From NCBI GenBank assembly GCA_963580285.1, contig OY757011.1, positions 151,961,092-152,025,091 on the forward strand: a stretch of 64,000 bases of DNA, written 5' to 3'. Of the stretch, positions 20,094 through 32,353 are shown piece after piece (position 1 is the stretch's first letter; every line of letters begins with the position of its first letter). Position numbers and translations under genes: made by a program. The notes under the pieces are model-generated. The model saw nothing but the letters and a program-made list of their open reading frames with translations. It did not search any database and was not told where the DNA came from. Origin of the DNA: Lucinisca nassula. Lineage: Eukaryota; Mollusca; Bivalvia; Lucinida; Lucinidae.

Positions 20094-20539
20094 TATCTCC
20101 CATTTTAGAATTATTTCCATTTTAATAAAATACATGTAACACTGAAATTTCGTTTGCCCTTATAACATTTCAGCATTTTGACCTTGTAAGCAAGATATCT
20201 CCAAAACTGTTTTGACCAATGCCTTGAAACTTTATAGGCTGATAGGGGATGATGAGTAGGTGACCTGAGTAACTTTTCAAAATATTCTTTTTTTTTTCCT
20301 TGAGATGCTTCCCTGTGAAAAATTCAACATTTCAACCCTGTAAGCAAGATATCTCAAAAACTATTAGGTACAAGCAGTTTTAGAATCTTACATTGGGGTA
20401 TAGTGTATCATAAACATCAGCTCTACTTTATGTTTAATTCTTTTTAAGAGCTCATATTTTCCAAACCATATAATGGATTGGGTTCATATTTGGTTTGATG
20501 ATCATATTTGTTCAAAGATTCGACTGGCAATTTTGTTTT

Positions 20540-20845
20540 TTGTTTGTTTGATTTTAGGTTTAACGTCCCCGTCAACACTGTAAAGGTCATTTTGGAGACG
20601 TCGCTTCCAATTTTGTGGGACTTTTACCCGACATTGATCTGAAATGACATCTCAAGCCCTGTCGCCCAATGAAACCAATAGGGTTTATTAGCATGGACGA
20701 TCCGCCTCGCACCGCGGTTCCTGGACAGGCTGAGATCCTCTAAGCGGTTTACCAGTACTAGTGTGCGGGCCGAATTCAGCTCTGCGTGGAAGCATCATGC
20801 AGCCCATATATTTCTTCAAGCCCCTATGGGCCCTATGTCCATAAC
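20540..20845 (-). mobile_element. SINE-like repeat, family S5
   Basis: A nearly complete - strand copy from GGTTTAACGTCCCCGTCAAC to TATTTCTTCAAGCCCCTATG. Confidence 0.85.
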
Positions 20846-21197
20846 CTCAAGAACACTTTTCAAGGCAAGCTGTGCTGTCTGATGACAGATGTTCTTGCAA
20901 CATGTACGTGCCTTGGTGCTTGCCAAATTTCGTGCAGCTACAAAGTGTATCTTGCGTGTTATAAGCCTTCAAAATTCGAAGTTGAGGTGGAGGGAGAGGG
21001 CAAAGACCGTATAAAATATTACATGATAGACTATGACCAAGTTCCACGAAAGACTGCTACCGACCGATCGGGGATCAAACCCGCGAATTCCTCTTTACCA
21101 ATAGGAAGCCGCACAGTCTGCTCATGGACTTGTTAATGCAATATTAAACTGTTAAATTTACATTCTCAGTGTATTTCAGAAAAAATAATCCTGAAGC
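20846..21197. other. Unclassified repeat fragment
   Basis: 20875-20980 (GTGCAGCTACAAAGTGTATC, TTATAAGCCTTCAAAATTCG) is similar to 32395-32480 and, in its continuation, 32500-32600 resembles 22530-22610. This is an old dispersed repeat without a convincing ORF; the 116-codon frame at 20786 is a composite of SINE and this repeat. A tRNA-like patch (GGGATCAAACCCGCG) lies near 21070. Confidence 0.5.
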
Positions 21198-21352
21198 CAT
21201 TACGATAACACAACCGTGTGATTTAGTGCATTCTTAGTGCACTCTTTCATATTTCCAAATGATGGTTACTATTCTGACGATAATTTGTGACATTTTCTTA
21301 TTCATAATCCAAACACAGATTGTGTATGCTCGTTCTAGGCGGTTCTAACGAG
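21198..21352. mobile_element. Foldback MITE (subfamily A), left half
   Basis: CATTACGATAACACAACCGT, TTCTGACGATAATTTGTGAC and ACAGATTGTGTATGCTCGTT..GGCGGTTCTAACGAGTACCC are followed abruptly by an S3 SINE. The remainder may resume after the SINE at CTTGGAGCAAAGAG (21522). Confidence 0.8.
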
Positions 21353-21353
21353 T

Positions 21354-21429
21354 ACCCGGCAAATAGCCGGGCTTCTCCCGACTTTCGGATGCGTCTTTAA
21401 ACCGTGTCCGTATGACCTTATCTGTTGGT

Positions 21430-21508
<79 letters not shown>

Positions 21509-21515
21509 GCACACG
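21354..21515 (+). mobile_element. S3 SINE fragment ending in a (CA)n tract
   Basis: It shows CCCGACTTTCGGATGCGTCT, CGTGTCCGTATGACCTTATC and TGTTGGTGGGAC followed by about 70 bp of CA repeats. Copies at 38924 and 49795 have the same order. The CA microsatellite grows from the SINE tail. Confidence 0.8.
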
Positions 21516-23007
21516 TCACGCACTTGGAGCAAAGAGTATCTTGTCTTGTCAAAATTCGAGGAAAATAAAACTCTCTGTTTTATGGATATAGCTTATTCTG
21601 CTTTGTCGTCTGCATGTTACTTTAAAATCATTTTTCTGTGATAATCTCCCGAACCGGTAATTCTCCAACAAATACATCTAAATATTTTGGTTTGTTACTC
21701 TTATTTTGTTTTTAGAGAACTACCCAGCAAAGTTAACCATACGACCTTAACCTAAGTTATATCCAACTTTCAGAACGACAAACCTATACGTTCCGCCTTT
21801 GAAGAAATAGTTTTATTGGTACTTGATAAAACACCTTTGATTTGAATGTCTCAGACCTTTTACATGAGAGCGGCAGAAGCTGTATTGTTTTTTCTTTGTT
21901 ATTTTTTACCCTGATGGATTCCCCGTGGAGCCCCCCCCCCACCCCTCCCTCCAACGCTACCTTCACCTTAACCATTTTTAGTATGTAAAAATGCTACAAA
22001 ATAGCTTTGAACATAGTCGCTAATTCTGTACTTACAATAGTTACTGTTTTGCATCGACAATTATATAGATTTAATTCAATGGTATTATCGCAAATGTTTA
22101 GGGAAACAGATTCAAATAAGTCTCTGACTTTCTTCTGAATCCCTTTTTGTATGATTTCAGTCATATTTGCTTTGTATTGTACTTGTAGAATACGAATAAA
22201 ATATGCTTAAACCAAAATCATTTTTGCAAACAGTCCGCAAACATTTTTGCCAACAGTAGGAGCAGTCTGATTTGGGACCACACTGTTTGCCTGTAAGCAA
22301 AAATATTTTTTAAAACATTTGCATAAAAAAAAAAAATCAGCAGACGACATAAGCAGACGACATTTTCAGAAGTAGTTTTTCTCGGCGACTTAAGGGTTAA
22401 ACTGAAATTTCGCATGTAGCAATGGACACGTGTCACTCCGAAGAGTATAGCATATAAAAATTCAAAATTCGAGGAAACTAAAATCTGTGCGTGTTTCTCT
22501 GGGAAAGAGATGAAGTATGCATTGTGGAAAAGGTCTTTTCTGCAAAAAAAAATCTTAAAGCTTGGGACACTTGAAAGTACCGAAATCAAGTGCGCTTTCT
22601 GGGAGAATGAAGAAAATGTAGCTGTGCAAACAATAACGGCTATGTGTCCGTTAGTCGTGCGCACTTACGTACGCCGTCTGAGAAAATTACAGGTCGCTGC
22701 GTTCACTTCAGTCCGCATTGCTCTTATTGTCCACGCCCAAGGGGTAGACTTTTGCTCCGGAAGCATTTAAGAAAAGGTCACGACTGGTTGAATGATTTCC
22801 TGTTGACTGATCATCTTAGTATTTACCGGAACGCTGTCTTAAGTTCATCACATGTACATGCATATATGATGACCTTTATAGTGTTGACGGGGACGTTCAA
22901 CCTCAAATCAAACAAACAAACATGCATACATAAGTGCTCTCGCGCTTGCAAAATAAAAATATATTCGTGGATAACATGCTATTGACTGCCCTCATCTAGT
23001 ATTTTTT
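21516..23007. other. No gene; repeat remnants
   Basis: 22230-22300 holds a remnant of the TTAA MITE hairpin (GGAGCAGTCTGATTTGGGAC...ACTGTTTGC). About 22380-22620 resembles 32460-32620. 22858-22925 is an S5 SINE tail (GTGTTGACGGGGACGTTCAA). The overlapping open frames of 86-148 codons on both strands around 22218-22985 show no family resemblance. Confidence 0.5.
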
Positions 23008-26000
23008 AGCTCACCTGACCGAAGGTCATGGTGAGCTTTTGTGTCTGAAAGATGTCCGGCGTCGTCGTTCGTCGTGCGTCGTCCGGTGTGCGTCGTGCAT
23101 CGTGCGGTGTGCGTCGTGCGTCGTGCGTGCGTAAACTTTTCTTGTTAACATTCTAGAGGCCACAGTTTTGATCGAATCATCATCAAACTTGGTCAGAATG
23201 GTCATCCTGACAATATCTCGGTCAAGTTCGAATATGGGTCATGTCGGATCAAAAAGTAGGTCACCAGGTCAAATCAAAGGAAAACCTTGTTAACACTCTT
23301 GAGGCCACAGTTTTGGCCCAATCATCCTCAAACTTGCTCAGAATGATTATCCTGACAATATCTCGGTTAAGTTTGAATATGGGTCATGTCAGGTCAAAAA
23401 GTAGGCCACCAGGTCAAATCAAAGGAAAACCTTGTTAACACTTTAGAGGCCACAGTTTTGGTCCAATCATCCTCAAACTTGCTCAGGATGATCATCCTGA
23501 CAATATCTCGGTCAAGTTCGAATATGGATTATGTCGGGTCAAAAAAGGGGTCACCAGTTCAAATCAAAGGAAAACCTTGTTAACACTCTAGAGGCCACAG
23601 TTTTGGTCCAATCATTCTCAAACTTGCTCAAAATGATTATCCTGACAACATCTCGGTCAAGTTCGAATATGGGTCATGTCAGGTCAAAAAGTAGGTCACC
23701 AGGTCAAATCAAAGGAAAACCTTTTTAACACTCTAGAGGCCACAGTTTTGGTCCAACTTTGGTCCATCCTCAAACTTGCTCAGAATGATCATCCTGACAG
23801 TACCTCGGTCAAGTTTGAATATGGGTCATGTCGGGTCAAAAAGTAGGTAAGTAGGTCAAACCATAGAAAAACCTTGTTAACACACTAGAGACCACAGATT
23901 TGGTCCAATCATCCTCAAACTTGCTTAGAATGATCATCCTGACAATATCAGGGTCAAGGTGGAATATGGGTCATGTCGGGTCAAAAGGTAGGTCACCAGG
24001 TCAAATCAAAGGAAAACCTCGTTAACACTATAGAGGCCACAGTTTTAGTCCAATCATCCCCAAACTTGCTCAAGATGATCATCCTGACAGTATCTTGGTC
24101 AAATTTGAATATGGGTCATGTGTGGTCAAAAAGTAGGTTAGTAGGTCAAACCATAGAAAAACATGTTAACACTCCGGAGGCCACAGTTTGGGTCCAATCA
24201 TCTCCTAACTTGCTCAGAATAATCATCCTGAAAATATCTCGGTCGGGTTCAAACATGGGTCATTGTCGGGTCAAAAAGTAGGTCAGTAGGGCAAATCATA
24301 GAAAAACCTTGTTAACACTCTGGAGGCCACAGATTTGGTCCAATCATCCTTAAACTTGCTCTGAATGATCATCCGGACAATATCTCGGTCAAGTTCGAAT
24401 ATGGGTCATGTCGGGTCAAAAAATAGGTCAGTAGGTCAAATCATAGAAAAAGCTTGTCAACCCTCTTAGAGGCCCCAGTTTTGGTCCAGTCTTCCTCAAA
24501 CTTGCTCAGAATGATCATCCTGATAATATATATCGGTAAAATTCGAATATTGGTCATGTGGGGTCAAAAAGTAGGTCAGTAGGTCAAACCGTAGAAAAAC
24601 CTTGTTAACACTCTGGAGGCCACAGTTTTGGTCGAATCATCATCAAACTTGCTCATAATGATCATCTCTGCAATATCTAGGTCATGTTCGAATATGGGTC
24701 ATGTGGGGTCAAAAGTAGGTCAAATCATAGAAAAACCTTGTTTACATTCTAAAGCCTGCAATTTTAGTGTTATTATCATCAAACTTGCTCAGAATGATCA
24801 GCCTGACAATATCTAGATCAAGTTCGAATATGAGTCATGTCGGGTAAGAAAGTAGGTCAAATTGTAGAAAACCTTGTGAACACACTAGAGACCACAGTTT
24901 ACATCTGATCACCATCAAACTTGCTCAGAATGATCATCTTGGCAATATCTCGGTCAAGTTTGAATACAGGTCATGTCGGTTCAAAAAGTAGGTCAGTAGG
25001 TCAAATCATAGAAAAACGTTGTGAACACTCTAGAGGCCACAGTTTTGGTCTGTTTGTAATCAAACTGGCTTAGAATGATAATTTGACAATCAATATCTCG
25101 GTTAATTTTCGAATATGGGTCATGTCCGCTCAATAAGTAGGTCAGTAGGTCAGATCATAGAAAAACCAGGTGAACACGCTACAGGCCCCAGTTTTGGTCC
25201 AATCACCATCAAACTTGCTCAGAATGATCATCTTGACAATATCTGGATCTGGATCAAGTTTGAATATGGATCTTGTTGGTTCAAAACTAGGTCAGCAGGT
25301 CAAATCATAGAAAAACGTTGTGAACACTCCAAGAGGCCAAAGTTTTAGTCCAATCATCATAAAACTTGCTCAGAATGATCATCTGGACAATATCTCAGTT
25401 GAGTTTAAATATGGGTCATGTCAAATCAAAACGTAGACCACTAGGTTATTCTGTCATAACTTTTTAACCGTTTGAGATAGAGCCTTCATATTTGGCATGT
25501 AGGTTCCTTGTGACAAGGGCTTTACACTCATATAAAAATATTTGACCTGTGACCTTGACCTATGACCTACTTTATCATAACTTTTGAACCATATGAGATA
25601 CAGCCTTCATATTTGGCATGTATGTTTGTTGTGACAAGGCTTTCCCAGCCATTCAAAAATTTTGACCCATCACCTAGACCTTTGACCTACTTTGTAATAA
25701 CTTTTTAAGCATTTGAGATACAGCCTTCATAATTGGCATGTAGGTTCCTTGCGACAAGGGTTTCCTATTCATACATAAAATGTGACCTTTACCCTGACAT
25801 TTGACCTACTTTATCATAACTTTTGATCCATTTGAGATTGTACCTTCATATTTGGCATGTATGTTCCTTGTGGAAAGGTCTTTCCACCAATACAAAAATT
25901 GTCTTATGACCTTGACATTTGATCTACTTTGACCATTTGAGATAGAGCCTTCATATTTGGCATGTAGTATCCTTGTGTCATACAGAAATGACTTGTGACC

Positions 26001-26647
26001 TTGACCTTGACATGTGACCTACTTTATCATAACTTTTGAACCATTTGAGGTAGAGCCTTCATCTTTGTCATGTATGTTCCTTGTGGCAACGACTTTCACC
26101 CACACAAACATTTGACCTGTGACCTTGACCTTTGACCTTCTTTCTCATAACTTTTGAACCATTTAAGATAGAGTCTTCATATTTGGCATGTACTGTCCTT
26201 GTGACAAGGGCTTCTCAACCATGCAATTTTTTTTCCTTGACCTTAGATCGTTTTTGTCATAACTTTTGTATCATTTAAGGTAGAGCCTTTATATTTGGCA
26301 TGTATGTTCCTTGTGAAAAGGTCTTCCCACCCATGCAAAATATTTGAGCTGTGACCTTGACCTTGATCTGTGACCTACTTAATCATAACTTTAGAACCAT
26401 TTGAGATAGAGCCTTCATATTTGGCAGGTATATTCCTTGTGACAATGGTTTCACATCCATACAAAAAGTTTGATCTGTGACCTTGACCTTTGACCTACTT
26501 TATCATCACTTTTGAACCATTCGAGATAGAGCCTTCATATTTGGCCTGTATTTTCCTTCTGACAAGGCACCTTACTGTATTACCACCATTTCATTGCTAC
26601 AGTGTGGATCAGGTGAGCGATCCAGGGCCATCATGGCCCTCTTGTTT
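23008..26647 (+). mobile_element. HINE-like element with two core-repeat arrays
   Basis: The 5' end AGCTCACCTGACCGAAGGTC + ATGGTGAGCT folds as a two-tier hairpin (AGCTCACC/GGTGAGCT outside, TGACC-GAA-GGTCA inside). A CGTCGTTCGTCGTGCG tract and GTAAACTTTTC follow. Array 1 (about 23150-25440) has roughly 15 units of ~145 bp with GAGGCCACAGTTTTGGTCCA. Array 2 (about 25440-26580) has about nine units of ~115 bp with GAGATAGAGCCTTCATATTT. The end has GGATCAGGTGAGCGATCCAG, a palindrome GGCCATCATGGCC and CTCTTGTTT. The subterminal GCTCACCTGA is an inverted repeat of the 5' end. No ORF survives across units, so it is non-autonomous. Confidence 0.8.
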
Positions 26648-26675
26648 CATGTTTTTGTTGGACGGCAAGCTGGAA

Positions 26676-27990
26676 GGATTTTTATGCCCCCAACTTCGAA
26701 GAAGTTGATTGGGTATTTTGGTTCTGTCCTGTCCGCCAGTCTGTCTGTCCGTCAGTCCGTGCGTCCGTCTGTCCGTTACGCTTTATACAGATGTGAAACA
26801 GAAGAATGGTTTGTGCTAGGATCTTGAAATTTTATATATGGAATGAGCATGAAAATTAAGCGAACCCGTATTTTTTTTTTCTTTTCCGTCGGACTTGTCT
26901 TTGCAGAGTTATGCCCCTTTTCGGACTTGTGCATTGTGGCTATAGGGAAACCTTGTGAACAAAATATCTGGAGAACCGCTCGAGCTAGGCTCATGATATT
27001 TAGTATACAGTTTGGGTCTAAGGTGTAGATGGCCTGATTAACTTTTGACGAAATTCCAAAAATATTAAAGGAGTTACACCCCTTTTCGGACTTACGCATT
27101 GTGGCTATGGGGAAACCTTGTGAACAAACTATCTGGAGAATCGCTTGTGTTAGGCTTATGATATTCAGTATACAGATTTGGTCTAAGGTGTAGATGACCT
27201 GATTTACTTGGACGAAATTCCGAAAATATTTAACAGAGTTATGCCCCTTTATGGACTTATGCATTGTGGCTATGGGGAAACCTTGTGAACAAAATATCTG
27301 GAGAACTGCTTGAGCTATATGGAATGAGCATGAAAATTCAGCGAACCCGTATTTTTTTTCTTTTCCGTCGGACTTGTCTTTGCAGATTTTGCCCCTTTTT
27401 CGGACTTATGCATTGTGGCTATAGGGAAACCTTGTGAACAAAATATCTGGAGAACCGCTTGAGTAGGCTCATGATATTTAGTATACAGTTTGGGTCTAAG
27501 GTGTAGATGACCTGATTAACTTTTGACGAAATTCCGAAAATATTTTACGGAGTTACGCCCCTTTTCGGACTTACGCATTGTGGCTATAGGGAAACCTTGT
27601 GAACAAAACATCTGGAGAACTGCTTCAGCTAGGCATATGATATTTAGTATACAAATTGGTTCTAAGGTGTAGATCATCTGATTAACTTTTGACGAAATTC
27701 CAAAAATATTTAACAGAGTTATGTCCCTTTTTGGACTTATGCATTGCCTAAAGGGGAAACCTTGTGAACAAAATATCTGGAGAACTGCTTGAGCTAGGCT
27801 CATGATATGTGGAATATAGTTTGGATCTAAGGTGTTGAAGACTTGATTAACTTTTGACGAAATTCCGAAAATATAACACATAGTTATGCCCCTTTTCAGG
27901 CTTATGCATTGTGGCTATAGGGAAACCTTGTGAACAAAATATCTGGAGAATCGCTTGAGCAAGGCTCATGATATTTCGTATTCAGTTTGG
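26676..27990 (+). mobile_element. Tandem-core element with 167-bp units
   Basis: It begins with a hairpin, CCCCCAACTTCGAAGAAGTT + GATTGGG, then TCCGTCAGTCCGTGCGTCCG. Core units of 167 bp (CCTTTTCGGACTTATGCATT, GGGAAACCTTGTGAACAAA, GACGAAATTCCGAAAATA) repeat about six times. A ~480-bp internal duplication brings back GAATGAGCATGAAAATTNAG at 26840 and 27321. The 3' terminus is not recognisable. The 5' plan (hairpin, then a GTCCGT tract, then cores) matches the neighbouring element, with different sequence. Confidence 0.7.
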
Positions 27991-28590
27991 GTACTCTACA
28001 TAAATTTTAAGCACATTTTATGAATATTGTACCAACTGACAGTTCTTTCACGACAGAGGCATTTTTTAATTATGCTTTTTTAATTATGTGTCTATTAGTG
28101 GCAAGCATATGGTTTGGGACATAGTGTTTCACAAACACATTTTGTAGTTTTCATAAGGTTAACCTAGAATGCGAAATGAATGCGAAATGAAAGAAACCGT
28201 AAATGTAGGCATGTAGTACAAGTAGTTGTAATCGGTGATTTTGTTTTTATGTCCCATTGGAGAGAACATTTGGAAATCCTTATTTGTAATTTGTGACTTT
28301 TATACACGTACATATTAACTGATAAATTATTACAACATACACGTGATAAGTTTTGTCATTTTACTTTCCAGGCCAGGTACTGCACAAATCAGTGTGTGCT
28401 GAGCGTAGACCCAAGCTTTTTGTAAAAGCTAATACTTGTCAGTCTAGATTTTCTTCGTAACGGCGTGTCAGATGAACTGCTCGAAGCAATTTGCTGTTAT
28501 CAGAGAAAAATATATTTCAGCTAAAGTTTATGATACAACATAAATTATGAATAGCTGCAATAAAATAATTTTATCTTTTTGATATTGATG
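27991..28590. other. No feature recognised
   Basis: AT-rich unique-looking sequence without a convincing ORF or repeat. Confidence 0.5.
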
Positions 28591-28859
28591 ATTTGTTTGT
28601 TGTATTGGAGTTTAACGGCCCAGTCAACACCATTTAGGTCACTTTACCTATCCACACTTTTCCTGGGCCGGCTTATACGTAAGCGGTTAACCAGTACAGT
28701 GCACATTCTTTCGCCAGAAAGTGACAACTGCCCTTCTTGAATCAGCGGAAGGGATACTCGACAAAAGAATGTTGCCGACTCCGACCCCGGTAGGTATCGA
28801 ACCCGCGTCCTTCTGCTCATCAGTCAGACGCGCATCCGACTGAACTGCCGAGGCCGACC
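28591..28859 (-). mobile_element. S1 SINE
   Basis: The tail side GAGTTTAACGGCCCAGTCAA comes first and the head side CGCATCCGACTGAACTGCCG last. A ~9-bp variation (CCGACTCCGACCCCGG) lies near the B box GGTATCGAACCCGCG. Confidence 0.85.
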
Positions 28860-28914
28860 TTGATATGACTGAGTAAATGTTTTAAACTCAATAAATTGTC
28901 ATTCTTTAATAAGA

Positions 28915-29345
28915 TAAATCTGGGGTTTACGTTATTTTTTCATATTTCTGCTAAAATACATTTATTGTGGATACCCGAGTATAAAAAAATCACAAATTTT
29001 CATCCATACAAAATCAGTTTTGGAGACATTAACCCATTTTGTACCGGAAACCCCAAAACGGATACCCTGGCAAACGGTGCACACCCAGATCAGGGCCAAC
29101 AGTGTTTGCAGAAAGTTCAGCCGTTTTCCAAATAAAGCTTGGAGAAAACACAACCTAACACCCTTAATTTTTAAATGGCCTCTTGCCATATATAAGGAGG
29201 AAGATTCCATTTGGTACAAAAAGGGTTAAAGAACGCCGTAAGCACATTCAGGCTGTGCCATCACGCTAAATCCGGCGTGAAATGAATACCCCGTCAACCC
29301 CGACTGGTTTACAGGATATACATATTTTTCCTTATTTTTCTAGAA
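28915..29345. mobile_element. Foldback MITE fragment split by a TTAA MITE
   Basis: 28915-29028 carries CTGGGGTTTACG, CATATTTCTGCTAAAATACA, GTGGATACCCGAGT and CACAAATTTTCATCCATACA. About 29280-29345 carries a second foldback fragment (GACTGGTTTACAGGATATAC). The insertion 29029-29229 lies between them. Confidence 0.65.
29029..29229. mobile_element. TTAA-flanked MITE, family 1
   Basis: TTAA at 29029-29032 and 29226-29229 abut inverted ends CCCATTTTGTACCGGAAACC and GGTACAAAAAGGG. TTAA duplication is typical of piggyBac and Kolobok-type transposases, so one of these is the likely driver (inference). Confidence 0.85.
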
Positions 29346-29936
29346 TGTGCTATGGGTGTTTAGTTTTTATATTTGTCACTATCACGTCGAGGCCTGAAAA
29401 AGGTGCGCGGGCCAAACAACCAGGTGTACAATGGGGGGCTGTTTTTTGTCAAATAGTCTTGGAGCTATAGAGGTTCAAAAGTACGGAAAAATGGCCTTTT
29501 AAGCACAATAACTCGTGTCAATATGAATGACGACCACTCCCATTTTGTCCCATGACACTTGGGTCAAGGGCGCATCATTTGGCAAAAATAAGAAGCCCAT
29601 TCGATGGAAGCCGATTCGATGGAGTCACCTTTGCCTCATTTAGAGGCTGTCGGTATATACTCTTGTCTCGTAAGAAACACAGACACTTATATAACTCGTG
29701 TATTAGCTCACCTGAGCACCAAGTGCTCATAGTAAGCTGTTATGATCAGTGAATGTCCGTCGTGTGTCGTCCGCCCTCAAGATGCTTTAAAAGTCTACTC
29801 CTTCTAAGCCCTTGGGCAAATTTCATTTTAACACACAGGAATGTTGCCTAGTTGTCTCTCGACCAAAATAGATAAGATCGTTCAGCTTCGATTCAGTTTA
29901 ATAGTATTTTTATTGCATACAAACAAAGCAAAGGTT

Positions 29937-30076
29937 TTTTTTTTTTTTTTTTTTTTTTTACGGCCCTTTCAAGATTATTTCACTCATATCGAGCCGATCG
30001 TTAATCAGAGGTGGGCGAAAACCGGAGTACCCGGAGAAAAACCACCTGACCTTCCGTTGCAGAACTTGGCGTCTCA
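29937..30076 (-). mobile_element. SINE, family S2
   Basis: A T-run followed by TACGGCCCTTTCAAGATTAT, GAGCCGATCGTTAATCAGAG, GGGCGAAAACCGGAGTACCC and GCAGAACTTGGCGTCTCAC. The head side is truncated. Confidence 0.8.
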
Positions 30077-30249
30077 CATGTCAAAGGGGTTGGGTCACGA
30101 GTTCTACAAACATCAGTTACGACCCTTCCCCTACAGAATCACAACTAAAATTAAAATTCACATGACAGTGGCAAACAATGCAACATTCTAAAAAGATGAC
30201 CTGTAACAAACGTATACAACTGCTAAATAAATAATAAGAAAAATAGATA

Positions 30250-30640
30250 ACATAAATAAGTGTGTGTGTGTGTGTGTGAATAAATTTTGTTTGCCAGGTG
30301 CCTGAGCGTGAAGGTAAAGCTCTCTAAAGGCATAATTCCTTGTAAAACAATTGTATACGTTAACTTTCAGTTTGGGGAAAGTCGGCAGTGGATCTTCTGG
30401 TTGATTTGATGTAATTCTGAACAGCTATAAAAATACAGGCGTTATCATTATTTGACAAGTTCGGATTGCCATAAATAAGTTAATTAGCATTAAGTGGATC
30501 GAACCGTCGTGTTGAGTGAAATAGGTCAATGCGCTTTTCTTGGTAAAATTGGCAATTAAAGAGGAAATGCTCGGCGTCCTCAATTTCTCGATTGCAGTCA
30601 TCAGCTTCGATGAAAAGATGACCATCATAGCTAAAACTAG
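30250..30640 (-). pseudogene. LINE reverse-transcriptase ORF, C-terminal fragment
   Basis: Read on the - strand, about 30640 to 30370 encodes a DDCNREIEDAEHFLFNCQFY stretch, then LNAN, a stop, then LIYGNPNLSNNDNACIFIAV and QNYIKSTRR. The C-x(8)-H-x(4)-C spacing with E-D-x-x-H and the final 'Gn..ls...n..If.avq.yI..T.R' pattern resemble the C-terminal end of CR1/L2/jockey-like LINE ORF2 proteins. One internal stop is visible. An AATAAA-like tail and TG repeat near 30260-30290 would be the 3' UTR side. It is 5'-truncated and dead. Confidence 0.6.
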
Positions 30641-30942
30641 AAAAAAAGCTTTTAACGACTATTCCCATACCCCTGGACCAATTCCATTCATACTTCGTAG
30701 GGGTGTTGCTTATTTGACCCTTTACCAATACAGCTAAAAGTTTTTCACTCCAATGAACAAGATGGCCACCAGAGCTAAAACTTAAAATATAAAAAATGTC
30801 AACAATTTGCTCAAAAAGTTAACTGCTCCTAAACCCTTAAGCCATTCTCGCTTAAACTTCATAGGAATGTTACCTGGGTGGCTCTCTACCAAGTAGCTAA
30901 AATCATTCAGCTACGATGAACAAGATAGCCACCAGAGCTTAA

Positions 30943-30978
<36 letters not shown>

Positions 30979-32353
30979 CAAAAAAAAACTGTCTTTAAAC
31001 GACTACTCCTCCCATACCCCACGGCACATTTTATCCGAACTTCAGAGGGATGTTGCTTTGGTGACCCTCTACCAAAATAGCTAAAATTGATGGACGTCAG
31101 AGCTAAAAGAAAAAAGACTGCAACAATTTGCTTAAAATGCTAACTCCTCCACACTTCGGGCCATTTTCGCTTTAACTTCACGGGAATGTTGCATAGGCAG
31201 CTCGCGACCAAAATAGCTAAAGTCGTTCCACTCCGATGAACAATATGGCCGTCAGAGCTAAACGTTAAAAAATGTTTAAACGACTGCTTCTCCCAGACCC
31301 ATATGCCATTTTCATTCAATCTTCATAGGAATGTTGCTTAGGAGATCCTCTACCAAAATAGCTAAAATCATTCCGCTCCGATGAACAAGCTGACTGCCAG
31401 AGTTAAAATTTGAAAAACAAAAGAGTCTTTAAACGACTACTCCTCCTATTTCCCAGGGACAATTTCATTCATACCTCATAAGAATGATGCTTTGGCGACC
31501 CACTACCAACATGTCTAAAATCGTTTCACACTGATGAACAAGATGGCTACCAGAGCTAAAAATAGAAAAAACATAAATTTGCTTTAATTGCGAACTATTT
31601 TCTAATCCTTTGGGCCAATTTCACAAAATTTCACAGGAATGCTGCCTATGCGGCTCTTAACCAAAAAAGCTTAAATTGTTCCGCTCCGATGAACAAGATG
31701 GCCGCCAGAGCTATAAACAGAAAAATCTTTAAGCGACTACTTCTCTAAACCCTTGGCCAACTTCATTCAAACTTCATGGAAATGTGTCTTAAGTGGCCCT
31801 CTACTTAAATAGCTGAAATGTTTCGCTACGATAAACAAGCTGACCACCAAAGCTAAATATAGAAATATCTTTAAACGACTACTCCGCCCATACCACTCGG
31901 TCAATTTCTTTCAAACTTCATCGGATTGTTGCTTAGTTGATCCTCTACCAAAATGGCTAAAATCATTCTTCTCCAATGAGCAAAATGGCCACCAGAGCTA
32001 GAAATAGAAAAACGTCAATTAAATGCTAATTTTTCCTAAAACCTTTGACCATTTTTTTCTTCACGGAAATGTAGCTTAGGTAGCTGCCTACCGAAAAGCT
32101 GAACTCGTTCGGCTCAGATGAACAAGCTGGCCGCCATGTCTAAAAGTAGAAAAATCTAAAAGACAACTCCTCCTACATCCCTGGATCAATTGCATTCCAA
32201 CGTCATAGGAAGGTTGCTAAGGTGACCATTTACCAAGAAAGATAAAACGGTTCCGCTCTGATAAGAAAATGGCCACTTGAGCTAAAATAGGAAAAGAAAA
32301 ACGTCAGCATGAAATCAGGCGAACGATTCAGGAACATCTTGGCCCTCTTGTTT

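Larger units (their letters stand above)
18853..20535. repeat. Core-repeat array with two MITEs inserted
   Basis: About three units of a few hundred bp share GCTTTCTTGTG, TTAGAGTNATT, TCTTGTGTGCAAGATA and GGACTGAGGAG..ATCACCTGATTAA. They continue the array seen in 17106-18852. A TTAA-flanked MITE (19270-19494) and a TA-flanked MITE (19748-20093) interrupt it. The whole 16.7-20.5 kb stretch is probably the inside of one large tandem-core element whose ends I cannot define. Confidence 0.65.
29705..32353 (+). mobile_element. HINE-like element with ~145-bp core repeats
   Basis: The 5' end AGCTCACCTGAGCACCAAGT + GCTCATAGTAAGCT has inner stem TGAGCAC-CAA-GTGCTCA. A GTCCGTCGTGTGTCGTCCG tract follows. 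About 12-15 core units of ~145 bp carry CTACCAAAATAGCTAAAATC, CGATGAACAAGATGGCC and AAACGACTACTCC. The end has AATCAGGCGAACGATTCAGG, AACATCTTGGCC and CTCTTGTTT. An S2 SINE (29937-30076) and a LINE fragment (about 30250-30640) lie inside. Confidence 0.8.

Noticed and set aside
22218..22985. Overlapping 86-148-codon frames on both strands
   Set aside because: No family motifs, composed of repeat remnants; opposite-strand overlap argues for chance.
23241..25348. Direct repeats with regular spacing, CRISPR-like at first sight
   Set aside because: Units of ~145 bp repeat along their whole length with no short repeat/unique spacer alternation, and the context is eukaryotic.
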